Translations under genes and position numbers: made by a program | Shown here: positions 11,998 through 23,980 of the stretch, one piece after another | Layout of the letters: each line of letters begins with the position of its first letter | Position numbering within the stretch: the stretch's first letter is position 1 | The notes under the pieces: generated by a model | Told to the model about the DNA's origin: nothing | Database searches by the model: none | The model's input: the letters and a program-made list of their open reading frames with translations, nothing else | Assembly (NCBI GenBank): GCA_038503065.1 | Contig: JBCAMK010000003.1 | Coordinates: 1,674,001 to 1,738,000, forward strand | Source: Paragyromitra xinjiangensis | Lineage: Eukaryota > Ascomycota > Pezizomycetes > Pezizales > Discinaceae | Reading direction: 5' to 3' | DNA length: 64,000 nucleotides

Positions 11998-12709
11998 CTA
12001 CAACACGAACCCGAAAACGGCCAAGATACCAGCAGCCATGACACTGCCAGTAAGTTTAGATGCAGCATTACTAGAGGTCGCTGCAGGGGAAGCAGTGCTA
12101 GTGGAGTTTGAGGTGCTTGATGCGGTCGGAGAAGTAGCGGTAGTAGAGGCAGACTCAGCGGAGACACCAGTGGAGTTGGCGCAGTCGGTAGTCATGAGAG
12201 GAGGGTCAGAGACGAAAGTGATATCGGCGCACTATTTGATGAATGTTAGATACTTGCTGTAGCTAATATATTGAGGAAAGGAAGTTAGAACGGACATTGT
12301 AAAGTCCACCGCCAGTATGTCCCGCTTGCACGACTTGAATCGTAGCATTCACACCATTTGCAATGCCTTCGATCCCCGCTGGGACTGGCAGATTATTCCA
12401 ACAGAAAGTTCCCAATCCAACCTGCAGGAACTCGTCCGCAAGAGTGATGTTGAAATCCTCAGCGCTCGGGTTATTCCCAAGAGCTAAATACACAGCAGTA
12501 TCGGCCTCGTCATGGCCAGCTACAAACTTCAAGACACCACCAGTCAATCCCCATGGTGTTCTTACGGCCGATGGAGTGTCGAGACCACCACAAGGACCAG
12601 TTGCCTGGGTCTCGTCGTCGTCACCGCGTGAGGTAGGGAACTTGAGTTGGAAATGGGCATTCGCAGCCGCAGCGAGCGAGAGAACAGTGACCAGAAAGGA
12701 GGACTTCAT
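11998..12709 (-). CDS. secreted X325/BIM1-like copper-binding protein, probably GPI-anchored
   Basis: Exons 12709-12296 and 12231-11998 are joined across a 64-bp intron (GTCCGT donor, AATAG acceptor) and give 215 residues. An 18-residue signal peptide (ending AAAANA) is cut before a histidine, so the mature chain would start HFQLKFPTSRG with the free N-terminal His that coordinates copper in LPMO-like folds. The X325 family signs are present: TGPCGG near residue 38, GHDE around 66, CW around 105 and CADI directly after the splice. The C-terminal third is a Ser/Thr/Ala-rich stalk ending in a hydrophobic tail (GSVMAAGILAVFGFVL) typical of GPI addition. X325 proteins bind copper but are not known to be oxidative enzymes; the Cryptococcus member BIM1 helps CTR1 take up scarce copper. 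Its place beside a CTR gene and a metalloreductase supports that role here. Confidence 0.88.
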
Positions 12710-13347
12710 TTTGTATCTGATAAAGGTAAAACTTGGAATTGAGTTTCGTGAAGATGGCAGCGGAACAGAAAAGAATAATCGTAAGGATAATGGAAGACGG
12801 AAGAAGTAGAGATGGCTCAATTCCCTGGAAACAGGTAGTATATGAATGGGTGGGAGAGGAATAACCTATGAGCTGGTTTCTGGCGGGGATGCACCATTCT
12901 TTCCACTCTAGGTAAGCATATGCCCACAAAGCCTTCTCAGAGCCTTGAAGGGTTCCAGCCAACCGGAGGCTCCAAGAGCCTCGTTTGCCCGACATAGAAG
13001 CTCCCTTCTCATATGATATTGCATGGATCTTAGCTGTGGTATTCTTCGCCATTCCGTGCTGTCATCTCTGGGCGTTAACGGTAGGGCCGAATCCTGGGAA
13101 CCTGTATCGACATAACTATATTCCAAAACTAAGACCGATTCTTCGGTTTTTCTTTGAGGTCACGGACTCGGAACCCGTGTTCTCTCATTAGACTCTGGGT
13201 CACAAAAAAAAAAAAGTTGCATTCCTAGCGAGCACTTTCTTTTAGAATCTATAGTATGGTAAGAATTGGCTCACGTTGGACGCCACTGCAGCTCAAAGTT
13301 AAAGTTGGGCGTTGGTGGGGTTAATTTGTTGCTGGAGAGGGTCGAAA

Positions 13348-13355
13348 TGTGCTCA
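13348..13355 (+). promoter_or_regulatory. TGTGCTCA motif upstream of the BIM1-like gene
   Basis: Exact TGTGCTCA about 640 bp upstream of the BIM1-like start codon. As I recall, this octamer is the binding core proposed for Aspergillus Mac1, the copper-starvation activator. Functional relevance is inferred only from the neighbouring gene. Confidence 0.3.
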
Positions 13356-15490
13356 AACCCACGCACCGCCAAGCGTACCAAGCCCTTGGCTCGCGTTTTT
13401 TCGGTGGTGTCCGATCGGATCCAAACTTTAAGCTGGAACCTGGCGGGGTAGCTAGTTCGTGCATCCTCGAATCGGAGTTTGGAGTGGGTAACTGCCTTTC
13501 CTGGAATGAATTTGCTCGTGAAGCTCCCATGAACTTAAATCTCCTTCCTTCGGGCCGTGGGTAAGATTAGGATGAAGGTGCGACGATTCGGAATGCCTGG
13601 GCGTTTCGTAAAGCTTGTTCAGCTCGCTTATATATATATTGCCTGAGCAGGTTTCTCTGCTTAGCTCAGGGTAATGTGCTCGGGAGCGAGCGATTTTACC
13701 TGACCGCCATATGCAGAAAGGCGTGACAGCGTGACATAATTAGCTCCCAATGCCGACGATTGGGTGTAGTTAGGTGTGAGGTCTGGAGAGGGCTCATAAG
13801 GGCCAATTCAATTTCTATACATATCATTTCCCTTTGATTAGACTTATCAAAAGATATTCCAAGTCATCAGAGCTCACCCGGCCACTCACTACTCGCAAAT
13901 ATTACCTCCTAAAACAGACCTAGAGAGAAAAGGCATATGAATCAGATTTTGGTAATTTAACTTGGCACACTCACCCTTATTGACTGATGAACTCTTAGTG
14001 AACTAAATGTTGAGGGGCTCGACCTCTTGAGTGTTTGAAGGGTAAAGCCACGATCAAGACTCAATGGACGCGGGGAGAAAGTCGTGCCGCGAGGGAAAAT
14101 TAAGAGACACACGAGACTATATGGTAGCCATCAGCGCTATTTCCGGCGCCTTGGTTAGATAGGTGTTTTTTCCCCACCTCCTACAGACCTAACTCTGATG
14201 ACTACGCTGCTATTGACTTGCAATTGGGTGGTTTGGTTTGACTTACGACGTAACTGATAATACTCATTTTTTTCGGTGGCAAGCTTATGATATGATTAGA
14301 GATAGGTAGCGAACACTGAAAGAGTAGAGGGATACGTGAGAGGTTTAGAAAGTCCTTTGAGTTCATAGGAGTCTTCCCCTTCAATCTTCGCATGCCGGTG
14401 TGGTCTTGTATCCCTCCATAGGTTTAGACCTAATTCCCGAAATTGCCTCAAGACCCCCCCCCCCCGAAATGGTGTACATAAGATTACACCCATATACGAT
14501 GAATTTCATGCACAAACGTAGAATTTAGTTATTGAATTATCACTATCTGCATTTTAGTCATATAATATCACTCGAGCAAGCCACTCCTTGTGGTGGAATC
14601 ATCGATTTTTGATTATCAAGTGTTTAAAAATGTAGCGCGTTTAGGCACTTGTAACCTTCCTGGCTGAGATAAACTGACGATAAGAGTGACTAACCCCAGG
14701 GCGCTTGGTGTCGGTCAGCTACCTCCTAGAAAGAAGTTGAACCTGTGATAGATTAAGGGCATAGCTTACAATGGGTTCTTCCTGTAACTTGATATTATAC
14801 ATCGCCCAGGTTGTTAGATGCACGTAATGAATCGATCAATCAATGGATCGATCAATATTGTATATCATAATGTACGAGTGACACAGCATGACCTAAATAT
14901 TCAGCTCCCCGCTCACTCTCCTTCTCCCTGATCTCCTACTCTACATGTCCCCACCCCACCAAACCAGTTCCTTCTAAACCATTTTTAATTCTCTCCACTG
15001 AGTTTTGTCTGGAAAGGAACATGAATCATACTACGCATACCCAAGGTCCTGTAACTTTCCTTCATTCTTCTGGAAGTAAATCTCCATGAGGTAAGGTTAG
15101 GGCAAACGGAATACAGGAACGGAGGTTGGGATACGGGGGTGGGGGAGGGGTTCGCTGTTTCTAGTCGAGATGGAATAATACTCGGCTCTGGTCTGGGGTG
15201 GTGGGCGGTTAGCGGCTATGGCTGATTCGTAGGGCGGGGAGTCGCGGCCAGGTGAGTTGGCGGTGATGATGTAATATGCGGGCGGGGTGGCGACACGGTG
15301 AACACCCTTGTCGCCGTCGCCGCCACTACCACAAGATTTAAATACTAACGAATAATATGAAGTTCCTAGAAGGCCTTATGCGGTATGTAAAAATCGAATT
15401 GAGTAGAAAATAGGTGTAGGATTGTACTATTAGAGGAAGTATATTCCACCATTGAAATGCGGGGTAGGCAAATTGGATGGGAGGGGGAGG

Positions 15491-15506
15491 TACATGTACA
15501 TGTACA
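15491..15506. repeat. TACATGTACATGTACA palindromic repeat
   Basis: Overlapping TACATGTA palindromes. Similar sites occur at 2973, 15894-15907, 37676, 37944, 49189-49202, 54159 and 58221, all outside the genes annotated here. Confidence 0.6.
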
Positions 15507-17689
15507 TTAGCGGCGAGTTAATGCGATGAGATGAGATGAGATGGATAGATGGATAGGATGACCTAGATCTAGACCAGCAGCTGCTGCATTTGGTATAGGA
15601 CAATGTGCAAAATTACGTGTAGTATGAGCTTTACCCAAAGCCACTCTGGTTCTAACAAGCCAAGAATTGAATCTAGAGTATGTGCCTGTTTGCCAAGACT
15701 AATTTTTATTTATTTAGATGTCACTTACCCCTCTCTGAAAGTCTGGATCTGTCACCTCGGGAACATCCGCGGAATGGTTTCCATTTGGTTAATAAGAGTT
15801 TAACTGACGGCTTGTCTCAGCCATATATCAGATAAGGTAAAGAGGGCTGCGCTGCTTTTTTAGTTTTCTGCCCGAGCGGGTCCTTCCAGATTATACATGT
15901 ACATGTAAGTATAATAACTTTCTTGCCGAAACGCGTTATGTATATAGGTGAGCGTAGTGCTGATCCGAATGCTCCATATCTGGCAAGAGGGAATCTCCAG
16001 TGCTTTATATTTTTGTAAGAATGTTGTCAATGAATAGTCAGACTAATGCGGTTGGATGAGAGCATGGGCCGTGGAATGCTATTCGTAGAGGGAGGATTTC
16101 AACTAGTAAAGGGCAGCTTCAAAGGAAAAATACAAAGCCTTTAGAACATAGATTGTGGGTGATGCCAAAAAGGATTTTATTGGTCAGTCTTAGAAATAAT
16201 ATGGTGGGCAGAGAGAATATGAGGATAAGATTTCTAAGATTTCAATGAGGTGAGGTTGTAATATCGAATAGGTACCCGACGCTAGCAAGGTTCAGGCAAT
16301 TGGTGTCTCAATATTGCACATCATTTCTTGGGCCAGTGAGATGGGCGGATTTGGAACTAAACTTGCCCCAGATTTCCGTTGTGGTTGGGTACCTTAATCA
16401 CTGAGGCAAGGTCACTTGGCACTTGAGGTTCCAGACCTGCATGTCTCAATGGACGAAATAGTAGTGGTGGAGTAGTGTACAGATCATCAGGCGCTAATAT
16501 CAGCACTTCTATGAGTTGTGCGTTACCTATCTACGGAAAGAGGGGGAGATGAAAGCTGCCCATTGATCGTGATGAGAGTAGCACAGCTGGAGCTGAAGAT
16601 GGAAGACTGTCGTGGGTGGGATTAAGCTTTTCTAGAGAGTTGAATATATCTCTCTATCAGCTCAACCATGGCATATAACGAAAAAAACCCGCGATGTAAC
16701 GTGACCAGAACTCCGCAATCAAAGGACGAAACAGAATTAATAATGAAGACCTAGGCCCTCAAGGCCCATAGGTGGGTGGAAACAAACGGCACCCCTTTCC
16801 CACACCCGCGGTCGCAGAAAACGGCTTAAAGTCACGGGCTTATATGTCGTCTAACGTCGGGTATCGGTCTCGTTTCATGCCTGTATGTCTGTATGTAGAC
16901 TATCTGCTCAGTGCTCTGTGGCACACCGCATGCGCAGCCTGCAGACATGATCGGAGAAAAACGACATGTATACGCACGCAGGTGAAGGAAGGGGTGAAAC
17001 GAAGGTCCGGAACGGCCCAATGGCATCCCACAGCTGGATTGAAGAATAACGGCGGGGGAGAAAAAGAAAAGAAAATTAAACGATAAGATATCTGATCGTT
17101 CCTTTTTTAAAGTGGGTCGGAGCCCGCAGGAAAGTTAAGAGAAGCTGGCAGGCAAGCAACCACGTACGCGAGATTGTTTTTTTTCGGGTGGGAAAACGAT
17201 ACTGGATGGGATACCGGTGGTGATGGCCCGTTAAGAGTCAGCCTTCTCGTCTCGGTAGATTGGTATTATGGAGCTCTGCTTGAGGTCTAGGCATAAGTTG
17301 GACTGAAGATTATACATGGCTTGTAGGTTACTCTTGACTATGGTTTTCAAGGCCACCTCGCCAACCTCTCCGCGCGAAAAGATCCAACTGTTTATCTGGA
17401 TACCCTAGGGCCGATTCTGACGTCGTCACCTCCGAAAATAAATAAAAAAACAAACACCACACCCGCTCGCTCAGAAAAAATAAAATAAAAATCAATTATA
17501 CCTAATTTCAACCTCCTCCCCCCCCGGCTCCCACACCACTCACGCACATACACGGTGACCACACCACCATACCAGGAACCCACCACCTACGCAGCAGGTG
17601 GAGGAGGTGGAGGAGAACGAAGCTCCCCCCATCCTGCGAGCGAGCTGACGGGCGAGCATCTCAACAAACCGCCCCTCCATGTAACCTCC

Positions 17690-18217
17690 ATGAACCCCCC
17701 ACCGCTAACCGACCCGTCCCTACATCTTTCTCGCGAGGACCTCTCGTATCTCGCCACCCAACAGCGTCGTCTCCGTCCTACTCCCCCGTCCTCCGCGACC
17801 GGCACCACCAGCAGTGGCGGCGGCGGCATCTCCCTTGATCCGGCCGCCCTTGCGGCGCTGAGTACACATTTTGACAATCTGCTTGCGAGCATTACGCAAC
17901 GTGTTGAAACTGTAAGTTTCTCATCTCCCTCATCTCATTTCCTCTCTTATCCCCTGCCATTCCTTTTGGATGACCCCCAATGCTGATGGCTTACTGGATC
18001 ACAGCTATCAGCACAAACATTGCGCTCCACACAGGCATCTCACAGGCGGGCATCTAAGGTGGTTGACCAGGCAACGGTCGAAATCGAAACGTTGAGGGAT
18101 ATATTGCGACAATGTGATGAGTTGCAGAACGAGTTCTTGAAGATCAAGAGGATCGGTGAAATAGTGAAAGGTTTCCGAGTGAGAGTGGACTCCTTGGAGA
18201 AACGGATCGGAAAGTAG
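17690..18217 (+). CDS. BLOC-1 subunit CNL1 homologue
   Basis: Exon 1 (17690-17911) and exon 2 (18005-18217), with a 93-bp intron (GTAAGT donor, TCACAG acceptor), encode 144 residues. The start is the first ATG of the frame; an upstream extension would need a GTG start and is Gly-rich. After a Pro/Ser/Gly-rich N-terminus comes the family core: LDPAALAALSTHFDNLLASI, then a helical segment with TVEIETLRDILRQCDELQNE and a C-terminal IVKGFRVRVDSLEKRI. This pattern matches fungal CNL1 (CNO-like), a small coiled-coil subunit of the endosomal BLOC-1 complex that acts in early endosome maturation and Rab5/Vps21 signalling. It is convergent with Rec8. Confidence 0.85.
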
Positions 18218-18838
18218 TTGCGGCACGGCTACGGAGATGACGGTGGAGCCTGATATGTGTCTATCATTTTTATTATCTCTCTACTCTTACTCTTACTCTT
18301 ACTCTCTCTATCTTCTCCTTTCTCTGTGTTATTTTTCTGGTATTACTATCCTATATCCCCTTGTAATTTCATTGTTTCACCTTTCATAATAAGTTTGGAA
18401 TGTGCGGGTAGAGGAGAAAAGGGTCCTGCGAAGCCATTGGATTTTTTTTTTGGCTTTCTAGTTATACTGGAGTCTGGAATTACTTGTATGGTTGGATTAC
18501 ATTGAGTCGGGTTTCTTGGGCATTGTTATCTGTGAGATATTTTTATTTTTTTGAAATAGGGCTTGGAATGTTTAACTTTAGGGAATTCTATAAACCTTTC
18601 ATCATTGCTAACCGTCTTATCGTTTTGTTTCTACCTGATTATTCTAGCGTGCATTGAGCATACCTCTCCTCGCAGCTAAGATAGCCGTCTGACATCACCA
18701 ACGAATAAAGCGGTTAACACTAAATTCCTAGAACTGTACCTGGATGCGGACCCTGTGAAGCAAACAACCAGATATAAAACCACCCACGTGATCTAGATAT
18801 AATCTAGATATCCACTCCAACTTCTAGGAGCTCCAAAT
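18218..18838. other. intergenic between convergent CNL1 and Rec8
   Basis: Contains an (ACTCTT)n-like pyrimidine run at about 18281-18305 in the CNL1 3' UTR region. No gene seen. Confidence 0.6.
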
Positions 18839-21414
18839 CTATACTATACTTATTTGAATACTCCCGTAGCTTTCTTCCTGGCTAACATAGACTAACCCCT
18901 TCGTCGCAAGCAGCAAAGTATGATGGAACGCCTGTGCTGCTACGATTCTTCCGTTCTGAGCCGGGTTGAGCAATCTCTCGAATGTGATGAAGTTAGTTGG
19001 TTCTTGTTCATCATCTTCAGCCTGTTGGTTATGATTGGCATGTTCGGTCTTGAGGAATCTGGTGACTTGTTAGATGAAGCTTAGGGAGCACATTAGTACA
19101 AGCAAACATGTGAGGGGAGGGTTAGTCAAACTCGAAGAAATTGGAGGATTCTTGTTCTACTGTTGCGGCGAGCCATTGGCTATCTTGAGCAGTTTGTGTG
19201 TCGACGTTTGCACCTAGCCCATGTTAGTATGCAATATCAAAGAACCAATCACTTAGATTTTGCTGGAGATAATTTACCAGCACCAAAGTATTCAAATTCC
19301 ATCTCCGCGCCTCCAGCCGGGAATTCTTGATCTAGGTCTTCCTCATCGTCTTCTCCGATCGGCGATCCTAACACACTCAGTCTCTCCATCCCACTCCTGA
19401 TAGCGCTAAGCCTTGATTCTCTCCGGGATGCAAAATCCATCTGGCCAATTTGACTACCACCTATGGAACTGGATGGGAACCCGCCAACAGAAGGAAGCAT
19501 GATGCCTCCACTCATCATGAGGGATCCAGCCCGAGATCTGTCTTTAAGGACTGAGGGGATATTCCATGGGAGAAGAGTGGCTTGGCTGGAAGGGCGAACG
19601 CCATCGCTCATCCCTGCTGGACCTTGACGGCCGATTTCAAGCTCTTCTTCACCAGCGAAATTACGTGGATTCATAGGCAGCTCATATTCATCAGCAAGGT
19701 TACTAAGGCCCATCTCTACATCAGCTTCTAGGCCTTCTTCACTCCTAGGTCTGGTTCTTCTTCCTTCTTCATCTTCGCCGTCTAACTCTCGCTGTTTTTC
19801 ACCTGGAGCCTCGGCTGCTCTCTTTCGCTTCTTGTGATCCTCAATACTAGCTTCTTCTCTATCCTTAGTCTCGTTAATTACCTCTAGGAGTGCTTTCGCG
19901 GAGAATAAACTCTTCAGAACTGGATTCCTAAGTTGCCCGAAAAACCCAAACTCGAAGACTAGAGTGTTAGCTTTGCCTTTAGCCTTTCTGGCCACTTTCC
20001 CGGCTTGTGATCGTTTGAGGGCAGCTTCCATGTTGGCGAGATAGTTTTCACCCCATTCTTTTATCTCGACATTCCGGAGCTGAGTTTCAGCGTCGACGAT
20101 AGCTATGACAGCACGGGGGCTGCGTTTCTTCCGAGCTGGCGCATCGGCCTTGGTTTCCGAGGAGAGATCCCCGAGCCCTCGAGATGGTGGAGAACCTTGG
20201 GTACGGTCTGGGAGCGGTTCAGCACCGTCAAAGATATCGAATAGATTGTCTTCAGGAGGCGCATAAAGGTTTCCATCGTCGTCGAACTGAGATAGTTAGC
20301 TTTAGTAACCCAAGATATGCCTGCGGAAGGTACTATTTACTGCATGGCTTTTATTGTAGCTGCCGTCACGACCCTCTTCATGCTCACGTAAAACTTGTGC
20401 TGCAGCTTCCTCGCTATTCATACGGCTACCTCTACCGGCACTTTGTACGCTCCATGCCCTTCCCATCCTGGACGGGCCAATCGAACCAGTTCTACCGCCA
20501 GTCATTGAATCCATGTTTCTAGCCGCTGCTGGTATCTGCGGTGTTGTAATCTCCCTCATCTCCCCATTAGCGTCGAACTCAAAGTCAACATCTTCAAGGA
20601 ATCTATCGTCTTCCTCTGCCGTGCCAAATCCTGGTAGGAACCCATAATCTCCAGCCATGGTATCAGAAGTTGCAACCATAAGATCGGATCGAACTCGAAG
20701 AGTAGGTAGGGCAGTATCAACACGGGAACCAGCGTGACGGGATGAGTACGTGGAGCTGTCTCTATCGAATTGCAAAGACGATACTCCAAGAGGATCCTCA
20801 AGGGTAAAGATGGCGTCGACTTCCTCCATAGTAAGGTCAATGCCATCAGGAAGTTGTGTCGAATTAACGTCCAAGATGAAGGCAGGGTCATCTGCGAGGA
20901 CTAGTTGTTCTGGTCTTTGGTATAGTAAGTATAGCTTTCTAAGATTATATAATCGTTAGAGAAATGTACCTGGATCTTCCACCACTGTTTAGATCTAAAT
21001 TTGTAGCTTTAACTACGGTGGTTATGAGCCTTTTAATATTGGCGTGTGCCATAGTGGCATCATTCATCAAATAGTCACACTGCCCAGAGTATACCCTGAA
21101 ATTGTCACCTAAGCGGCCTAATCTTCTGTGTTGCCCTTCCTTACATACCTCGAAATTCCGTATAGAAGATTTGACTGTAGACGGAGCGCCAATGGTGCAG
21201 ACGGCTGCATGACGGTTTCGCAGGCTTTTGGGACATTGACGCCTAGGATATCTTTGCGGTGAACCTTTCTAAGGGTCGATTTGGAGCCAAGAGTAGCAAC
21301 AAGCCTATTAAAGGGTTAAGAAGAGTAAATGAGGGAGATACGTTGAGGGGTTGCAGACCATATTGTGGCAACACCATATTTGCGCTGAGTGAGAATCTCG
21401 TGCGAGTAGAACAT
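18839..21414 (-). CDS. rec8: Rec8-type meiotic cohesin kleisin
   Basis: Seven exons (21414-21359, 21304-21149, 21095-20970, 20914-20341, 20286-19278, 19213-19132, 19058-18839) stay in frame and give 740 residues. The N-terminal Rad21/Rec8 domain starts MFYSHEILTQRKYG and continues WLVATLGSKSTLRKVHRKDI, the Rec8 rather than Rad21 version. The winged-helix C-terminus contains FITFERLLN and IVAAQAFHHTLLLATKGLV, which binds the Smc1 head. The middle is acidic and low-complexity, with a basic KKRKR-like stretch. A possible separase site, EEGR followed by D, lies at about residues 292-296. Rec8 closes the cohesin ring in meiosis and is cut by separase in the two divisions. The last intron must use a CACCAG acceptor at 19059; the nearer CTAAG acceptor would give a stop after three codons. 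Most introns have clear CTAAC/CTAAT branch sites. Confidence 0.9.
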
Positions 21415-22651
21415 TCTAGTTAAATTTACTAGATGAGTTTAAGATGAGTTTGAGATGAAATGGTGGGGCTAGGGAGGGGAGGATGGTGCTCAATTGAGGT
21501 TGTAATTATATGGGGTGTCAGATGTAGGGCTTGTGGAAAACATCTGAGAGGAGCTGCAACTGCCAATCCTTGCCCAAACGTCCATTCTACGTTAGAACTT
21601 CTCAACGATAGGAATATCTGGGAACGTCCCAGTTGGGCTAACCAGATCACACTTCCGTCTTTTCCTCTTCGAAGAATTATATAGTACAAACGTCTTCTTG
21701 AAGCACGTTTATTTACATAGTTCCTCGTCTCCTCTGCATGATTAACTCTGTGGAGTCTAGAGCTCTGACGTATATGCGTATCGATATAGAAGCCCCGGAG
21801 ACGAATTGGATACGGGAGACGGTGTCATCTGGCATAGTACGGCTATTCAAGTACTTTAACCCTAACACCAACCCTTGATATTTGAGTACCCATGATTCAG
21901 CTTATCATTTGAGAGACGAGAAAAAAAGTGGATGGGAGAGTTTTATCTCTACAATTTCTACATAAATATGGCAAAGATTAGGAATGGACACCTTACTAGT
22001 GATCTATAATTTATTCTGAATTTAAAATATCATTGATAGACGTCGCCAGGATGGAAGTCAACAGTCGGTTGATGCCGTCTAAGGATTCATCTACAGACAT
22101 TTCGATTGCAGGGAATGGCAGCAGAAGGTATCGCCTAGATATCCTGTTCATAAGATAAAAAAATCCTGAAGGAAATGTGGGGGAGTGGTTGGAGTGAGCT
22201 TTAACATGTTTACTGAATAAAGGAAGACTAGAGATGCTAGTTTATGTGGAGAGATGAGGTTATGGTAGAGCTAAGGAAGGGGGTGATATTTATGGATGCT
22301 TCATTACGATAAAAGCGTAACAGATCGGTTCTCAGTGCGTGGTGAACAGGGGTCAACGAATATCCGGTCCCTTGGCTAGAATACATCATTCGCAGTACTG
22401 ACGAGATAACTCCCCCGGCGTCAAGACAGTCAAAGATTACCCTACCCTACGGCGGCCTATACAGAAAGTCAAAATCCGGATTCAACCCTCAAAAAAAAAA
22501 AACTCCAAATCAATAGCAGAGCTAGGGTGAGCTTTAGGCCCATCCAGGGAACGCCCCCGAGACTTGATGGCCCTAAGGAACCTGTCATTTGCCCTAAATA
22601 CATCAGAAAACATTGTCGGCACCACTGACGATCTCGGTAGGTGTCTCGCTG

Positions 22652-22681
22652 CTAGTAGTAGTAGTAGCAGTAGTAGTAGTA
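22652..22681 (+). repeat. AGT trinucleotide microsatellite
   Basis: About ten AGT units with one AGC interruption. Confidence 0.85.
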
Positions 22682-22762
22682 TTTACGTATCCAAGTGTCT
22701 CGCTGAAGTATGTATGCCCGTTGTTGGCTTTAGTTCGTGATAACCCAACCACCTCACCGCTG

Positions 22763-22872
22763 GGGCACAGATGACCTGTCTGGCCAGTCTGTTAAGCTAT
22801 GCTCGGCATCCCGGTTATCCTAGGGCACAGATTCGGCCTCGTCCAGTCTGCTGTTAACACCTGCTCGGCATC
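22763..22872 (+). repeat. two-copy tandem duplication, period about 60 bp
   Basis: The blocks GGGCACAGAT...CCAGTCTG...GCTCGGCATC at 22763-22810 and 22823-22872 share their beginning, middle and end. Differences between them are substitutions and a small indel. Confidence 0.7.
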
Positions 22873-23980
22873 TCAATGGGACTGGTTGTGTTGGTTAATC
22901 TCTAGTTGGAACATCAAGTAGAGTCCCAGGACCGGAAGGACAAACCCAAAGTGGTTAGTTAAAGGGTAAAAAAGGGTCAAACGGTTAGGTTCTCTCGTTC
23001 TCCTTTATTAGCCTTTACATATTATTCATCACTAGCGTCGGCAGTAGACTGACCCCCCTGGGCCACCACCGTCATACGATGAGTACTTGTTAGACTCAGG
23101 AGAAAGGAGCTTAAGGAAAAGAGCGTGGCGATGCGGGACCTAGCGATCCGAAGTCTAGCAGCCCGACCCCTTTCAACCTCCACTACCAGCAGCACTAAGC
23201 GTTGTCGACGGATCGAAAATGGTATCTTTCTAGTGGCTGGAGGATTTTTTTCATGGGTGGTTTCGTAGTCGGATGAAGCCAGACAACTGGGGCTGGCTCC
23301 GAAAGAGTTGTATGCACACTTGTACATCCATTTACGGCCGTAAGAGGATCCGCTGGTATCCTTTGCGTCGGTGGAGACACCAGCTATGTTCGATCTGAAC
23401 GAGCAATAGTGCTTTTGCGAGCTGGGTCTAGATTAACTTAAGCCACTCCCCGCGTAAAGGGAACTTCTGAGCGCATTGGTTTGGGAGGTATAAAATGTCT
23501 CTTGCCTGTACCCCTATGGCGTAGTGCCTACCGGCTGAGCGGTTATTGAATCTTACACCGCTCATATTGACTTTAAAAATAACTCACCTAATATAGAGAT
23601 TGAGCCTTTTCGAGGATTCCATCAGGTGGGAGACGCTATAGTAAAGTGTTGGTTGGAACTTTCGATGGAGGAGTTCCAAATAGGTATGCAGATTTCGGGT
23701 ATAAGTTGGAACTTGTCATTAGGAATAGCAGAAATAACTTTGATGGGTAGAAAGAAGTTCATGGGTTTTTAACTTTTAATTTTTAAAAATTATCCTTGGA
23801 ATGTACATGTTATTCAAGTCAGTTGTAGAATCCACTTGGTACTTCTGGTATTATAATGGCTTTTCTCATTGAAGCGATACCCCTTGATACCTCTGTCCTG
23901 GAGTACCGGGGTTTCACGCGACTTATGCCAAAGTTAGTGACATGAGTATATCATATCGCCCACAGCCCAGCCTCAGACCC

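Larger units (their letters stand above)
12710..17689. other. 5-kb intergenic region
   Basis: No gene is supported. Noted items: a TGTGCTCA motif at 13348-13355 and TGTGCTCG at 13675-13682 on the promoter side of the BIM1-like gene; a run of about 14 C at 14452-14465; ATCGATCAAT direct repeats near 14828-14856; TACATGTA palindromes at 15491-15506 and 15894-15907; and a GATGA/GATAG microsatellite at about 15523-15560. Open frames here are short and overlap on both strands. Confidence 0.5.
21415..23980. other. 2.6-kb intergenic region
   Basis: No gene is supported. It holds an A12 run near 22490, a trinucleotide microsatellite, a 60-bp tandem duplication and, at 23022-23380 on the minus strand, a pair of overlapping short frames that look like decayed coding sequence without a recognisable family. 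Confidence 0.45.
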
